Shown one piece after another: positions 1 through 10,200 of a stretch of DNA of 64,000 nt; positions within the stretch are counted from its first letter, which is position 1, and each line of letters begins with the position of its first letter. The notes beneath the pieces were generated by a model, which did no database searches, was not told the DNA's origin, and saw nothing but the letters and a program-made list of their open reading frames with translations. Origin of the DNA: Pelomonas sp. Root405. Its GTDB lineage: Bacteria; Pseudomonadota; Gammaproteobacteria; Burkholderiales; Burkholderiaceae_C. Both the position numbers and the translations under genes were made by a program. Where the stretch lies: NCBI RefSeq assembly GCF_001425165.1, contig NZ_LMDU01000003.1, positions 54,766 to 118,765 on the forward strand. The letters are read 5' to 3'.

Positions 1-5
1 AGAAC

Positions 6-1667
6 ATGAGAACCTTGATACCAGCACTGCTGCTTGCCTTCGGCGCAAGCGCAGGCAGCCTCGCGCAGGCGCAAAGCTGCGGCAGCGGCGGCGGCGCCAC
101 CGTCTGCCTGAGCGCCAGCGGCTCGGCCAACGACAACCAGCTCAACTGGACCGTGAGCGGCAACGTCTCGCGCCTGGAGGTCTACCGCGACACCGACGCC
201 AACCCCGCGGGCCGCACCCGCATCGCCGTGCCAGCCACCAGCGCCAGGACCTACGCCGACGCCTCGGCCAACACCGGCACGCCCTACTGGTACTGGGTCA
301 AGTTCACGACCAGCGCCGGCAGCTACAACTCCGGCTCGGCCAGCGCCACGCGCGGCAGCAGCTGCGCGCCGACGGCCATCACGCCCTACATCAGCACCAA
401 CGGCTCATGGACGCAGACCTCGTCGGCCATGGTCACCGCGGGGAACTCGGCCATCCTCGGCCCGCAGCCGGCCACCAGCGGCTCTTGGGGCTGGAGCGGC
501 TGCGGCACGTCGGGCTCGGCACGCCAGCAGACCATCACGCCCGTTGCCAGCTGCACGGCCACGGCCACCTACACCAACAGCTGCGGCGCCAAGACCACCC
601 AGGCCTTCGTGATCACCGTGCCTGGCGCGCAGACCCAAGTCATGCCGAATCCCGGCATCAACCTGGGAAATACTTTTGATTCCTTCTGGGGGTATACGCC
701 GCCGACCAAGGCGCTGATCGATTCCATCAGGGATAGGGGGTTCAAGACCCTGCGCATACCCGTTGCGTGGGATTTCAATTCCACCAACGGAACGATCAAT
801 CCGGCGTTCATGGCCCAGGTCAAGCAGACGGTCGACTGGGCCCTCGCCGCGGGCCTGTACGTCATCATCAACGACCACTATGACCTTGGCTGGTTCGAGC
901 GCAACGGCTTCCATTCCTACGACCCCGCGATCAACGCCAAGTTGATCAATATGTGGACCCAGGTTGCGAACACCTTCAAATGGTACGACAGCGATAAATT
1001 GTCCTTCGCTGTCGCGAACGAACCTGATGCGCCATCCCAGGCTCAGACCAATGTGCTCTACCAGTACCAGCAGAACTGGATCAATGCCATGCGCGCCAAT
1101 GGCGGCGGCAATGCCGTTCGCTGGCTGATCGTCCAAGGGCCGAACACCAATATCGATAACACGATCAATTGGGGAAAGAATCTGCCTACGGATCCGGCAA
1201 ATAAGCGGATGGTCGAAGTGCACTTTTATGACCCCTTCGACTACACGTTGATGACAACGGACGAGACATGGGGGACCTGGAAAGCCTTCTGGGGATATAA
1301 CTATAAAGTGGCCAATCAGTTGACGAATCGCAATGTCGCGGCGGGCAACGACGAAAGCCTCATTGATATTCAACTCGCCAAGATGAAGTATTTCACCGAC
1401 CGGGGTATCCCGGTACTGATCGGCGAATACAAGGCGGAGGTCAAGCACTTTCCCGAGCTGACCGGCTCATACAAGGACCAGAACTACCGGTCGGTCACGC
1501 ACTGGAACAGGTATGTGCAGAACAAGATCAACAGTCTTGGTTTCAGTGGCACCGGTTGGAACATCCAAAACGACCTCTTCCACGACACGACCGGTGCGGT
1601 CCTTGACTGGAACCTGCTTAACTCCATGCTCGGCACTTCCGAGATTGGTCCGATTCCTGGCCTGTAA
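6..1667 (+). CDS. Secreted GH5-family endoglucanase (cellulase)
   Basis: Predicted secreted beta-1,4-glucanase of 553 aa. The N-terminus has a Sec signal peptide ending near AQAQS (about residue 23). Two small beta-rich modules follow: an FnIII-like one (about 25-115) and a Cys/Trp/Ser-rich accessory one (about 118-205). The GH5 catalytic domain spans about 213-553. The expected catalytic glutamates are visible: acid/base E339 in VANEPDAP and nucleophile E474 in IGEYKAE; DHYDLGW fits the substrate-binding loop after strand 4. The start leaves only 5 nt of window upstream, so the promoter is not visible. By eye the catalytic half is less GC-rich than the N-terminal modules. Family is secure; exact substrate (cellulose versus mixed glucan) is inferred. 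Confidence 0.9.
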   Translation: MRTLIPALLLAFGASAGSLAQAQSCGSGGGATVCLSASGSANDNQLNWTVSGNVSRLEVYRDTDANPAGRTRIAVPATSARTYADASANTGTPYWYWVKFTTSAGSYNSGSASATRGSSCAPTAITPYISTNGSWTQTSSAMVTAGNSAILGPQPATSGSWGWSGCGTSGSARQQTITPVASCTATATYTNSCGAKTTQAFVITVPGAQTQVMPNPGINLGNTFDSFWGYTPPTKALIDSIRDRGFKTLRIPVAWDFNSTNGTINPAFMAQVKQTVDWALAAGLYVIINDHYDLGWFERNGFHSYDPAINAKLINMWTQVANTFKWYDSDKLSFAVANEPDAPSQAQTNVLYQYQQNWINAMRANGGGNAVRWLIVQGPNTNIDNTINWGKNLPTDPANKRMVEVHFYDPFDYTLMTTDETWGTWKAFWGYNYKVANQLTNRNVAAGNDESLIDIQLAKMKYFTDRGIPVLIGEYKAEVKHFPELTGSYKDQNYRSVTHWNRYVQNKINSLGFSGTGWNIQNDLFHDTTGAVLDWNLLNSMLGTSEIGPIPGL

Positions 1668-1685
1668 TTCCCTGTGAGTTTGTCC

Positions 1686-1713
1686 GAAGGCCCGCCGCAT
1701 GGCGGCCTTCTTT
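1686..1713 (+). terminator. Probable rho-independent terminator after the GH5 gene
   Basis: A GC-rich hairpin (gaaggcccgcc / ggcggccttc, loop gcat, one bulged C) is followed by CTTT, 18 nt after the endoglucanase stop codon. It would separate this gene from the xylosidase-like gene downstream. Confidence 0.55.
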
Positions 1714-1781
1714 CCAAATTCCTTGGCCGATACCGGACCGGGCCTGCCGCTCCTCTCTTCCGAAGTCCTCCCAATCCTCCA

Positions 1782-3374
1782 ATGAACACATCCCTTTCCC
1801 TGCCCCGGGGCGTCGTCAGCCTCGCGGCGACGCTCCTTTCACTCGGCCTGTGCGCCACGAGCCCTGCGGCCACTCCCGCTGCCCGCCAGGTGACGCTGGA
1901 CCGCGCTGCGGCGATCCAGCCCATGGACCGCTTCTTCGATCTCTCGGTCGGCGCGGACTACCCGGGCACCACCGGCCGCCCCGAAAACATCGCCCAGCTC
2001 AAGACTGCTGCGGACGAGCTGGGCTTTCGCTACGTGCGCTTCCACGACATCTTTCACGATGTCTACGGCACGGTGAAGAAGGACGGCGACAAGCTGGTGT
2101 TCGACTGGACCGGCATCGACAAGCTGTACGACGGCATCCTGGCCAGTGGCGTCAAGCCCTTCATCGAGCTGGGCTTCACACCCGCCGTGATGAAGACCTC
2201 CGACCTGAAGATCTTCTACTGGAAGGGCAACACCTCGCACCCGCAACCGGGACCCTGGACCGAGCTGATCGACGCCTTCGCGCGTCACCTCATCCAGCGC
2301 TATGGCATCGAAGAGGTTCGCAAGTGGCCGTTCGAAGTATGGAACGAGCCCAACCTCGACGGCTTCTGGGAAAAGGCCGACCAGAAGGCCTATTTCGAGC
2401 TGTACGCCAACACGGCGCGCACGCTCAAGAAGGTGGATGCCGGACTGAAGGTGGGCGGCCCCGCGACGGCCGGCGCTTTCTGGGTGCCCGAGTTGCTGGC
2501 TTATGCCAAACAGGAAGGCGTGCCGGTCGACTTTGTCACCACCCACACCTACGGCGTCACGGAGGGCTACCTCGACGAGTTCGGCAAGTCCGACCGCATC
2601 CTGGACCCCAACCCCGACGCCATCGTCGGCGACGTGCGCCGCAATCGCAAAGAGATCGAAGCCTCGCCTTTCCCTGGCATTCCGCTGTACATCACCGAGT
2701 GGAGCACCAGCTACAACCCGTACGACAAGGTGCATGACAGCTACATCAGCGCGCCGTGGATCCTCACCAAGCTGCGCGCCACGCGTGGCTATGCGCAGGC
2801 GATGAGCTACTGGACCTACAGCGACCTGTTCGAGGAGCCGGGCCCGCCGCCCCGCGCCTTCCATGGCGGCTTCGGCCTGATGACGCGCGATGGTGTGCGC
2901 AAGTCGACCTGGTTCGCCTACAAGTACTTGAACGCGCTGCGCGGCAATGAGATCCCGAGCACCGACGACAAAGTATTGGCTGCGATCGATGGCGACAAGA
3001 CAGCCGTCGTGGCATGGGACTGGCAGCATCCCGACCAGAAGGCCAAGAGCAACGGCGTGTTCTTCGCCAAGCCTGTGCCCAACGGCCCGGCGCCCGCGGT
3101 CAAGCTTGCGCTGCGCAACCTCAAGCCCGGCGCCTATCGGCTCGAGCTGCGCCGCGTCGGCTACAAGGCCAACGACGCTTACACGGCCTACCTCGAGATG
3201 GGCGCGCCCACCAACCTCGACGCCGCGCAGCTCGCCAAGCTGCAGCTGCTGACCCGGGACCTGCCCGAGGTCAAACGCACCGTCAACGTCGGCAAGGATG
3301 GATTGCTGAACTTCACCGTGCCCATGCGCAGCAACGACATCGCCTTGTTGACGCTGGACCCGGTCAAGCGTTGA
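1782..3374 (+). CDS. Secreted GH39-family glycosidase (beta-xylosidase-like)
   Basis: A 530-aa predicted glycoside hydrolase of family GH39, whose known members release xylose or iduronic acid from chain ends. I chose the ATG at 1782 rather than an upstream in-frame start because it directly precedes a signal peptide (MNTSLSLPRG, then a hydrophobic stretch ending about residue 31). The TIM-barrel region carries the acid/base motif VWNEPN (E189) and the nucleophile motif ITEWS (E306). A beta-rich C-terminal portion (about 430-530) fits the GH39 accessory domain. It lies 114 nt after the GH5 gene on the same strand, suggesting a small plant-polysaccharide degradation locus, though the hairpin between them suggests separate transcripts. 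Substrate is not proven. Confidence 0.85.
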   Translation: MNTSLSLPRGVVSLAATLLSLGLCATSPAATPAARQVTLDRAAAIQPMDRFFDLSVGADYPGTTGRPENIAQLKTAADELGFRYVRFHDIFHDVYGTVKKDGDKLVFDWTGIDKLYDGILASGVKPFIELGFTPAVMKTSDLKIFYWKGNTSHPQPGPWTELIDAFARHLIQRYGIEEVRKWPFEVWNEPNLDGFWEKADQKAYFELYANTARTLKKVDAGLKVGGPATAGAFWVPELLAYAKQEGVPVDFVTTHTYGVTEGYLDEFGKSDRILDPNPDAIVGDVRRNRKEIEASPFPGIPLYITEWSTSYNPYDKVHDSYISAPWILTKLRATRGYAQAMSYWTYSDLFEEPGPPPRAFHGGFGLMTRDGVRKSTWFAYKYLNALRGNEIPSTDDKVLAAIDGDKTAVVAWDWQHPDQKAKSNGVFFAKPVPNGPAPAVKLALRNLKPGAYRLELRRVGYKANDAYTAYLEMGAPTNLDAAQLAKLQLLTRDLPEVKRTVNVGKDGLLNFTVPMRSNDIALLTLDPVKR

Positions 3375-3405
3375 GCCGCGGGGCGTGGCCGCGCCGGCCG
3401 CGCCC

Positions 3406-4152
3406 TCAGCTGACCGCGTACTCCTTGATCGGAAACTTCTTTTCCACCAGCGCCTTCCATTCGGGCATGGCCTTGAGGCCGTGGTCGCCGTAGTGGCGCG
3501 GGTCGCTGAGCATTTCCTTCTGGCTCGCCACGCATTTGCCGATGGCTTCGAGGATGTCCTTCTGCTCGTGCCTCACCTTGGCGATGAAGGTGTCGTGCAG
3601 GATCTTGTTATCCGCGCCGCGGATGTTGTAGTCACCGCCGCCCACACCGCCGTCGCCGTACAGGCGCACGGCGTCGGCGTACTTCTTCTGCGCGAACAGC
3701 CTGAGCGTGTCGACGCTGGGCCAGATGGCGACCTGCGGCTGCTTGCAGTAGCGCTCGAACACGGCCTCGGCCGCGGCGTCCTTCATGACGGTCTCGAGGT
3801 TCTTGATGCTGCCGGCGTACTTCTCGCGGCCGACCAGTGCGGCCGCGGCGAGCTTGGCGAACTGGGCGTAGTCGTCGGCGCGCTTCTTGTATTCGAGGAT
3901 GCCCATCAGCGTTTCCTTCTGGGCCTTGGGGTCGCACTTCTTGCTGGCCTTGGTCATCGCCTCGGACAGCTTGGTGGCCGTCATCGAGGCCTTGGCCGCT
4001 TCCACCGGCGTCATGACCGCGAACTTGCCCTTGCAATGCTTCTGCCACTCGTCCAGCGCGGCCTCGACGCCGCAGCCCTGGGTCTTGCTGGACGGATCGG
4101 CATCCGTCCATTCCTTCTTGGTCCAGAGCTTGGGCTTGAATCCGGATTTCAT
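3406..4152 (-). CDS. Uncharacterised lysine-rich helical protein, last gene of the tssK unit
   Basis: A 248-aa protein I do not recognise. The ATG at 4152 (MKSGFKPKLW) is preferred over a longer frame that would run into the upstream gene. It is rich in Lys and Ala, apparently mostly alpha-helical, with scattered cysteines and no signal peptide or membrane segment. It starts 20 nt after the stop of the 211-aa gene, in the unit that begins with tssK, so it is probably co-expressed with the T6SS. The C-terminal WKALVEKKFP stretch resembles WKALVDERL in the neighbouring 211-aa protein, hinting at distant kinship. It could be a cargo, accessory or immunity protein; no catalytic motif is visible. 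Confidence 0.7.
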   Translation of the reverse strand: MKSGFKPKLWTKKEWTDADPSSKTQGCGVEAALDEWQKHCKGKFAVMTPVEAAKASMTATKLSEAMTKASKKCDPKAQKETLMGILEYKKRADDYAQFAKLAAAALVGREKYAGSIKNLETVMKDAAAEAVFERYCKQPQVAIWPSVDTLRLFAQKKYADAVRLYGDGGVGGGDYNIRGADNKILHDTFIAKVRHEQKDILEAIGKCVASQKEMLSDPRHYGDHGLKAMPEWKALVEKKFPIKEYAVS

Positions 4153-4172
4153 GGTGTGTCGTCCTCGCAGGG

Positions 4173-4808
4173 TCAGAGTTGGCAGGTGGCCTTGAGCCGG
4201 TCGATGGTGTCGCCCTGGATCTTGCGGATCTCCAGCATCGAGGTCTTCAGCGCGAGCTTGACGTCCTTCTCCCACTGCAGGCGCTCGTCGACCAGGGCCT
4301 TCCAGCGCGAGGCGTTGGAGATGTTGAGGCTGCCGACGTCGATGGTGGCGATGTAGCCCATGATCTTCATCGCGTCGGCGTTGGCGACCTTGGCGGCGCC
4401 TTCGACGAAGTCCTGGTTCTCGGACGAGAACTCCTTCTTTGCCTGCGCCCTGAGCATCTTGATGCCGCCCGACACGGCGCCGATGTTGTCGCGCGCAATC
4501 TGGTTCACCAGCGTGTTGTGATCCTTGCGGTAGTCGGCCAGCTCCTTGACCATGTTGTCGCGCAGCGCGAGCAGCTTCTTGTCCTCGGCCTTGAGCTTCT
4601 TCAGCGCGGCCTCGCTGGCCTTGAGCACCGTGTCCATCTTCTTCACGAGCGACTCGTTCAGGATCTCAGCGCGCAGCAGCTTGTCGGTGGCCGCCAGCAC
4701 CCGCAACGCCTCCGAGATGCCGGTCTTGCTCTGCGTGAGTTTCTCTTTCGTCGTCCGCAGCGGCAGGCCCTTGGATTTCCAATGGGCTTCGGTGAGCATC
4801 AGATTCAT
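4173..4808 (-). CDS. Uncharacterised coiled-coil protein in the tssK unit
   Basis: A 211-aa protein of unknown function. Residues about 30-150 look like a long helical or coiled-coil segment rich in Lys, Ala, Leu and Glu (for example AALKKLKAEDKKLLALRDN). There is no signal peptide or transmembrane helix. The chosen ATG at 4808 has AGGA upstream in the 36-nt gap after the TssB-TssC-like gene; a second ATG three codons downstream is an alternative. Its place behind tssK-L-M-tagF suggests a T6SS accessory or cargo role, but the sequence names none. It may be distantly related to the 248-aa protein that follows and to the 297-aa protein at 14290-15183. Confidence 0.7.
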   Translation of the reverse strand: MNLMLTEAHWKSKGLPLRTTKEKLTQSKTGISEALRVLAATDKLLRAEILNESLVKKMDTVLKASEAALKKLKAEDKKLLALRDNMVKELADYRKDHNTLVNQIARDNIGAVSGGIKMLRAQAKKEFSSENQDFVEGAAKVANADAMKIMGYIATIDVGSLNISNASRWKALVDERLQWEKDVKLALKTSMLEIRKIQGDTIDRLKATCQL

Positions 4809-4844
4809 GGCAGTCCTGGTGGGGCGTTGAGATTTGGGCGGTGC

Positions 4845-6620
4845 TTAGCCGAGCGACTTCAGCAGCGCCGCGAGTTCGGCGTCCATGCCGTCATCACCCG
4901 CCGCCGTGTCGTCGCTGGCGGGCGCGTCGTCGCCACCGCCCAGTCCGGCCAGCAGCGCGTCCAGGTCGCTGTCACTGCTGCTGCTGCTGCTGCCGCTGTC
5001 ATCGCTGTCCGAGCCGCCGAGGCCGGCCAGCAAATCGTCCATGTCACTGCTGCTGCCGCCGCTGTCGTCACCAGAACCCGATGGCTCGTCGTCGTCCTGC
5101 GAGGCCTTGGTGGGGGCGCTGCGCTTGGGCGTCTCGGCGAGCTTGGACTTCACGTTCATCTCGATGCCCGCACGCGCGCCGGCCTTCGACGCCGCGCCCG
5201 CCGCTGCGATGCCGCCCAGGCCCGACAGGCGCACGCTCGGCTCGCCCTTGTGCGCCACCAGTGCGGCTACGCCCCAGCGGCCGAGTTCCGACACGGCCGT
5301 CGTCGACATGAAGCGCTCGGTGCAGGGCAGGGCGGTGCTGTCGCCGTCGGCATCGACGAAGTGGTGGAAGGGCAGGTCGGTCACGGTCGGCGTACCGCCC
5401 TGGCCGGCGAGGGCCGTCAGCGCCAGCAACGCCGGGTGGCCCCACAGCATGCCGCCCAGGCCATCAGTTAGCGTGAACTCCTCGAAGGCGAACGAGGAGA
5501 TTGGGTCACTGCGCTTGCCGTAGGGGTGGCGCAGCAGAAAACGCGGGCCCAGCAGCACCAGGCGCCTGGCCTCGGGCAAGCCCTGCAAGGCCTCGAAGGC
5601 CTCGGCCACGAGCGGGTGCGGCGGCTTCTTGGCGTTGACGAGATCATCCACGGCCATGGCGGTGAAGAAGCTCGCGCCGGCGGCGTCGGCGATCTTGGCC
5701 ATGCGGCCCAGCAGTTCGGTGTGCGGCGGCGTGGCCTCGAACTGGTAGAGGCCGGCGATGAAGGTGTAGCCACCGTCCTTGGCTTCGGCCGGCTTGTTGA
5801 CCAGCAGGCGGTGCAGACCCGTGTCGGCCAGGTCGTCCGTGCTGCTGAGGTCGGCGGCGAACTCCTCCGCGCTGATGTCGATGAGGTGGACCTGCAGCAT
5901 CGGCCCGGTCTCCAGGCGCCGCAGCAGGAAGTCCACGCCGCGCCACAGCGATTCGGCGGCCTGGAAATCGGGCTGGTGCAGCACGGCGCGCATGCTATCG
6001 GCGATGGCAGCGTCCAGCGTGGCCAGCAGCGCCGCTTTCTCGGGCTTGGCGGCGGGCACGACGAAGGGGCCGATGACATCGCGCAGCAGCGCGTCGATGC
6101 CGCCCTCGGCCTGCACGCTGGTGCGGCCGGTGAGTCGCGCGAAGTCGTCCAGCCTGGCACCGGTTGCCGGCGCGGCGCCGCGGGGGCGCACACCGCGGCC
6201 GGCACGCGAGGCCTTCTTCTTGGTGCCCGACAGCTTGGCCACCTCGGCGGCGGCCTTGTCGAAGTTGGCCGTGTTGTTCAGGCGCTTGCGCAGGTCGTGC
6301 AGCTTCTTGAACAGCTCCAGCTCGCGGAACAGCGTGTCGGGGTGGAAGGACTCCAGGTCGGCCAACGGCACGTCCACGGCCGCGCCGTGGGCGCCGACCG
6401 GCAGGCTCAGCGTGATGCCTTGCTGGCCCAGCCAATCCTCCAGCGAATCGAACTCGACCGCGCGCGGCTTGCGGCGCGCCAGGTCGTCGCCGCTGTCGAG
6501 GCGACCCGCAACGGCTCCCGCGCCGAAGTCGCCAAGCAGCGCGATGCGCACCGGGCGCTTGGCGGCCCAGGTCGGGGCCGTGGCATCGAGGTTGCCGTAG
6601 TTGGGAGTCCAGTCGGTCAT
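4845..6620 (-). CDS. TssB-TssC-like sheath protein fusion (second sheath paralogue)
   Basis: A 591-aa protein combining a TssB/VipA-like N-terminus (about 1-130; RPVRIALLGDFGAG, then LESFHPDTLF and a helical LRKRL segment) with a TssC/VipB-like region (about 200-480; FQAAESLWRGVDFLLRRLE, HLIDISAEEF, RFLLRHPYG). A separate canonical tssB/tssC pair exists at 34.7-36.7 kb, so this is an additional sheath-like protein, comparable to the ImpD-type paralogues of imp clusters. The tail (506-591) is very acidic and Ser-rich and carries three short repeats: MDDLLAGLGG, LDALLAGLGG and MDAELAALLKSLG. The ATG at 6620 begins MTDWTPNYG, 8 nt beyond the tagF stop. It may cap or regulate the sheath or dock ClpV; that is inference. 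Confidence 0.8.
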   Translation of the reverse strand: MTDWTPNYGNLDATAPTWAAKRPVRIALLGDFGAGAVAGRLDSGDDLARRKPRAVEFDSLEDWLGQQGITLSLPVGAHGAAVDVPLADLESFHPDTLFRELELFKKLHDLRKRLNNTANFDKAAAEVAKLSGTKKKASRAGRGVRPRGAAPATGARLDDFARLTGRTSVQAEGGIDALLRDVIGPFVVPAAKPEKAALLATLDAAIADSMRAVLHQPDFQAAESLWRGVDFLLRRLETGPMLQVHLIDISAEEFAADLSSTDDLADTGLHRLLVNKPAEAKDGGYTFIAGLYQFEATPPHTELLGRMAKIADAAGASFFTAMAVDDLVNAKKPPHPLVAEAFEALQGLPEARRLVLLGPRFLLRHPYGKRSDPISSFAFEEFTLTDGLGGMLWGHPALLALTALAGQGGTPTVTDLPFHHFVDADGDSTALPCTERFMSTTAVSELGRWGVAALVAHKGEPSVRLSGLGGIAAAGAASKAGARAGIEMNVKSKLAETPKRSAPTKASQDDDEPSGSGDDSGGSSSDMDDLLAGLGGSDSDDSGSSSSSSDSDLDALLAGLGGGDDAPASDDTAAGDDGMDAELAALLKSLG

Positions 6621-6628
6621 GGTCGATC

Positions 6629-7240
6629 TCAAGGTTTGAAGAGCGCGGCGAAGGCCGCGCCCGTCGGCAGCGCGGGCTGCACCGTGGGGCCGCCCCCCGC
6701 ATGCAGCCACAGCGAGCAGCCCTGCAAGCCATCCCAGGCCGCCTGGCTGAGCAGGGCGGTCAGCGCGGGCGGCAGCGCGGTGTCGGGCGCCGTGGGTGGC
6801 GGCGGCGGTGCGTCGGCCAGCGCGGCGTCCAGCGTCTCGGCGCTCCAGTCGCCATGCAGCGCATTGACGGCGATTTCCTCGATCTGGCCGGCCCACTGCC
6901 AAAGCGCGGCCACCTGGGCGCTGCCGTTGGGGCGAGGCAGCGGGGCACTCACCACCACCAGCGGGAAGTAGCGGCCGACGCGGTCGACCGACGGCATCAT
7001 CACGCCGACGCGCAGGCTCTCGCCTTCGGCGCCCGGCAGGGCGCCCGGCAGCAGGGCAAAGCGCCAGGCAGGGCTGGCCAGGTAGTCGTTCAGCCAGGTG
7101 TCGGGCGCGTTGTCACGCAGCGCATGCAGGCCGGCGGTCAGCCAGTTGTCCCACTGCGCGATCCACTCGGGCGCCAGCCGCCGCGAGGCGAAGTCGCCCA
7201 ATGCGGGCAACTTGCCGTACCAACCTGGCGCGCTGGTCAC
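6629..7240 (-). CDS. tagF: T6SS accessory protein TagF (ImpM)
   Basis: A 203-aa TagF/ImpM-family protein, recognised from the N-terminal GWYGKLPALGDFASRRL and the central SVDRVGRYFPLVV. In Pseudomonas, TagF represses post-translational activation of the T6SS through the Fha/threonine-phosphorylation pathway. The start is a GTG (7240-7238) overlapping the tssM TGA as GTGA, so translation is probably coupled to tssM; no ATG gives an intact N-terminal motif. The kinase, PP2C phosphatase and FHA genes that TagF acts with elsewhere are all present in this window. The protein is cytoplasmic, with no signal peptide or membrane helix. Confidence 0.88.
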   Translation of the reverse strand: MTSAPGWYGKLPALGDFASRRLAPEWIAQWDNWLTAGLHALRDNAPDTWLNDYLASPAWRFALLPGALPGAEGESLRVGVMMPSVDRVGRYFPLVVVSAPLPRPNGSAQVAALWQWAGQIEEIAVNALHGDWSAETLDAALADAPPPPPTAPDTALPPALTALLSQAAWDGLQGCSLWLHAGGGPTVQPALPTGAAFAALFKP

Positions 7241-10200
7241 AGCGCCCCCGGGCAGCGGAATTGCTGCAGCTCGCGCAGCCGGAACGGGTTGAACACGCTG
7301 CTGGCCGTCACTTCCAGACGGGCGCGGTGCCCGTCCACGTTCATGACGACGATGAAGCGCTCGGGCTGCTGCGGCGAGCCCTGCACCTCGAAGCGGTCGA
7401 ACAGCCGAAACAGCGCCCAGGGGCCGTCGAAGACGATGGGCGTGCCGCCCGGTTGGCTGGTCAGCTTGATCTGCGAACTCAGCCGCTGGCCGGGCCATTG
7501 CAGGCTGACGACCTGATTGCTGCCGGCGGTGAATTTGCTGACCTGGCCGTCAATGTCCAGCGCCAGCTCTTTCATGCCGTCACCCAGCTCCAGCGCGCGC
7601 ACGTCGACGCGGAAGGCTGGCGCGCGGCCGCCGCCGCGGAAGAAAACCTCGCGCACGCGGGCCGCGCGCTGGAAGTCCGCCAGCGCCGCGGGGGACACCG
7701 GCTTGGTGCCGTCGCCCGTGGGCCGGAAGCTCCAGGGGTTGGTGCCCACGTCCACCAGGGGGCTGAGCTTGCGGGTGAAGAAGTCGTCCATCAGCCCGCC
7801 GGGCGCGAAGAACTGGCCGAAGTCTTCGGGCAGCACGTCGACCTTGGCGCCTTGCGCGACGGGATAGCGGCCCGCGATGGCGCGGGCGCAGAACTCGCTG
7901 ACGGGTTGCAGCTCGCCCGTGAGGCTCTGGCGCTCGACCAGCCGGCTCTGGTTGTCGGCCGCGTCGGCCAGCGTCTCCAGCGCGCCGCGCAGCGGCTCGG
8001 GCTGCTGGCCGGCAGCGGCCTTGAGCTTGGCACCGCCGCCCCCGGCCGGCGGCGGTGACTTGCTCTTCAACGCCTCCTGCACGGCGCTGAGCTGCACATA
8101 GACCTCGTTGAACATCTTCATCACGTCGTCCAGCGGCGGCGGCGTGCCGGTCACCAGGCGGCGCAGCGAGGCAAAGTGGTCGTCGACGATCTTTTCCAGC
8201 GGGCCGTCGGCCGACAGGCTCGTCGGTGCCTTGGCCTGGTTGCCGGCCAGCTTGGCCAGCTCGCCGCCCTTGGCGAAGATGGCGTCATCCTTGCGCTTGG
8301 TCAGCTCTTTGTCGAGCGTGTTGGCGTTGCTGACCGGGTCGATCAGCGTGGTCTCCCGCGACGCGGCGCGCAGGAAAGCGGCCAGCGGAGAGTCCACGGC
8401 CGACACCAGCCGGGACACCGCGATGCCGCGATCCAGGCCATTGAGCTTCACGAGGCGCACATCGGCCAGGTAGGCGTCCCAGACCTTGACGTACTCCTCC
8501 AGGTAGAGGCGGCGCACGCGCTCGACCAGGGTTTTGTCGGCCGCCTGGCGCTTGGCCGTGGCAGGGTTGGTGCCCAGCACCCAGGCCTCTTCCTCCGCGA
8601 GCTGCTTGGCTGTGCGGTCGACGGAGGTCTGGAAAGCCTTTTTGTAGCCGTCTTTCGTGAACATGCCCGGGATGCCCTGCGTCAGCGGCGCGCCGCTGGC
8701 ACGCACGAAGACGTTAGGGCTCTGCGGGCCAGCCGCGGCCGCCACCGTGAACGGCGGCAGATCGCCGTCGATCTGCGCGCGGCGCAGGCGGCTGAAGATG
8801 CGGTACTCCAGCGGGTAGGCGCCCAGCATCTCGCGCACGCTGGCCACCAGCGTCTTGTCCATCGGCTGGGCCACCTCGAAGGCGCCGCGGCTCAACAGCG
8901 CATCCAGGTGGTTCTTCAGCAGCGCAACCTTCTCGGCGCCAAGACTGCCTTCGAGGTTGGCGTCCCAGTCCAGCCCGACCCAGGCCTGCAGGCCGGGCGC
9001 GTCCAGATGCTCCGGCGTGTAGAGCATCAGGTAGGCCTTGAGCGACTCGTAGGCGAACTCCAGGTTGTCGCGGTTGGCCGTGCGCAGCCGCTCCTCCAGC
9101 CGGGCCGCGACGCGTGGCGCCAGGCCGCGCTGCAGCAGGCGGTGATAGGAGACCTGCGCGCCGGCATCGAGCTTGTCGCCCTGGAACAGGCCGAAGCCCA
9201 GGCGCAGCGGCGGGTCGTGCAGCGCAAAGCCGGGCGGCTGGGCCGCGTCGCGGATGGCGGCCAACGCCTCGGGCAGGGCCGACGGATCGCTGCCGCTGGT
9301 GGGCGGCAGGGCGGTGACCGTGTCCTTCAGCGCCGGCAGCTTGGCCTCGATATCGGCGATATAGCCCTGGTTGCCGAAGTAGCTGAAGCCCCAGCCGACC
9401 AGCAACGTCGCCGTGACGATGCCGAGTGTCGCCAGACCTGCCAGCCGCAGCAGCGCGCTGCGCCGTTCGACCTGCGCGTTCTGCCCCACCAGGCCCTGCT
9501 CGACAAAGATCACCTTGCGCAGCAGGTGGTTCAGGAAAAAGCTTTTTCCCTTGGCCGCGGCCGGCGGCGTCAGGCGCCGCTCGACGCCGAAGCTGCGGGC
9601 CAGTGCCCCGAGCACGCGGTCGATGGGCGTGCCCTCTTGCGTGCCGCTGGTGAAGTAGACGCCGCGCAGGCGCGGGGCTTCGTCGAGCGTGCCGCCGCCG
9701 CCGAAGACTGTTTCCAGGTAGCCGCCCAGCAGACCCTTGAGGCCGCCGAACTGCTGCGGGAACGCAAAAATCGTTGCCCGCTTGAGCGTGTCGCTCTCGG
9801 CCTCCATGCGCTCGATGAGGCGCTCGCGCAGCCGCTTCTCCAGCGACGCGAACTCACCGCCGAAGTTGGCCATCAACTCCTCGCCCGGCTGGGCGGCCAG
9901 CGGGAAGGTGAAGCCGAAGACCTGGTCACGCTCCTCCTTGCCCATGGCGCCGAAGGTCTCGTTGAAGCCGGCCAGCAGGTCGCACTTGGTGACCATCACA
10001 TAGACCGGCACCTTCACGCCCAGGCGCTGTTGCAGCTCCTGCATGCGGCCGCGCATGCGCGAGGCCTGCTCCTTGCGTTGGTCGGGCGGCAGGGCCAGCA
10101 GGTCCTGCACGCTGATGGTCAGCAGCACGCCGTTGATGGGGCGGCGCGGGCGCGCCTTGCGCAACAGGCCGAGGAAGGTGTCCCAGGCCGCTGCGTCGGT

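Noticed and set aside
4977..4994. Short tandem ctg/ctgctg run
   Set aside because: It encodes the Ser tract in the acidic tail of the TssB-TssC-like protein; coding bias explains it.
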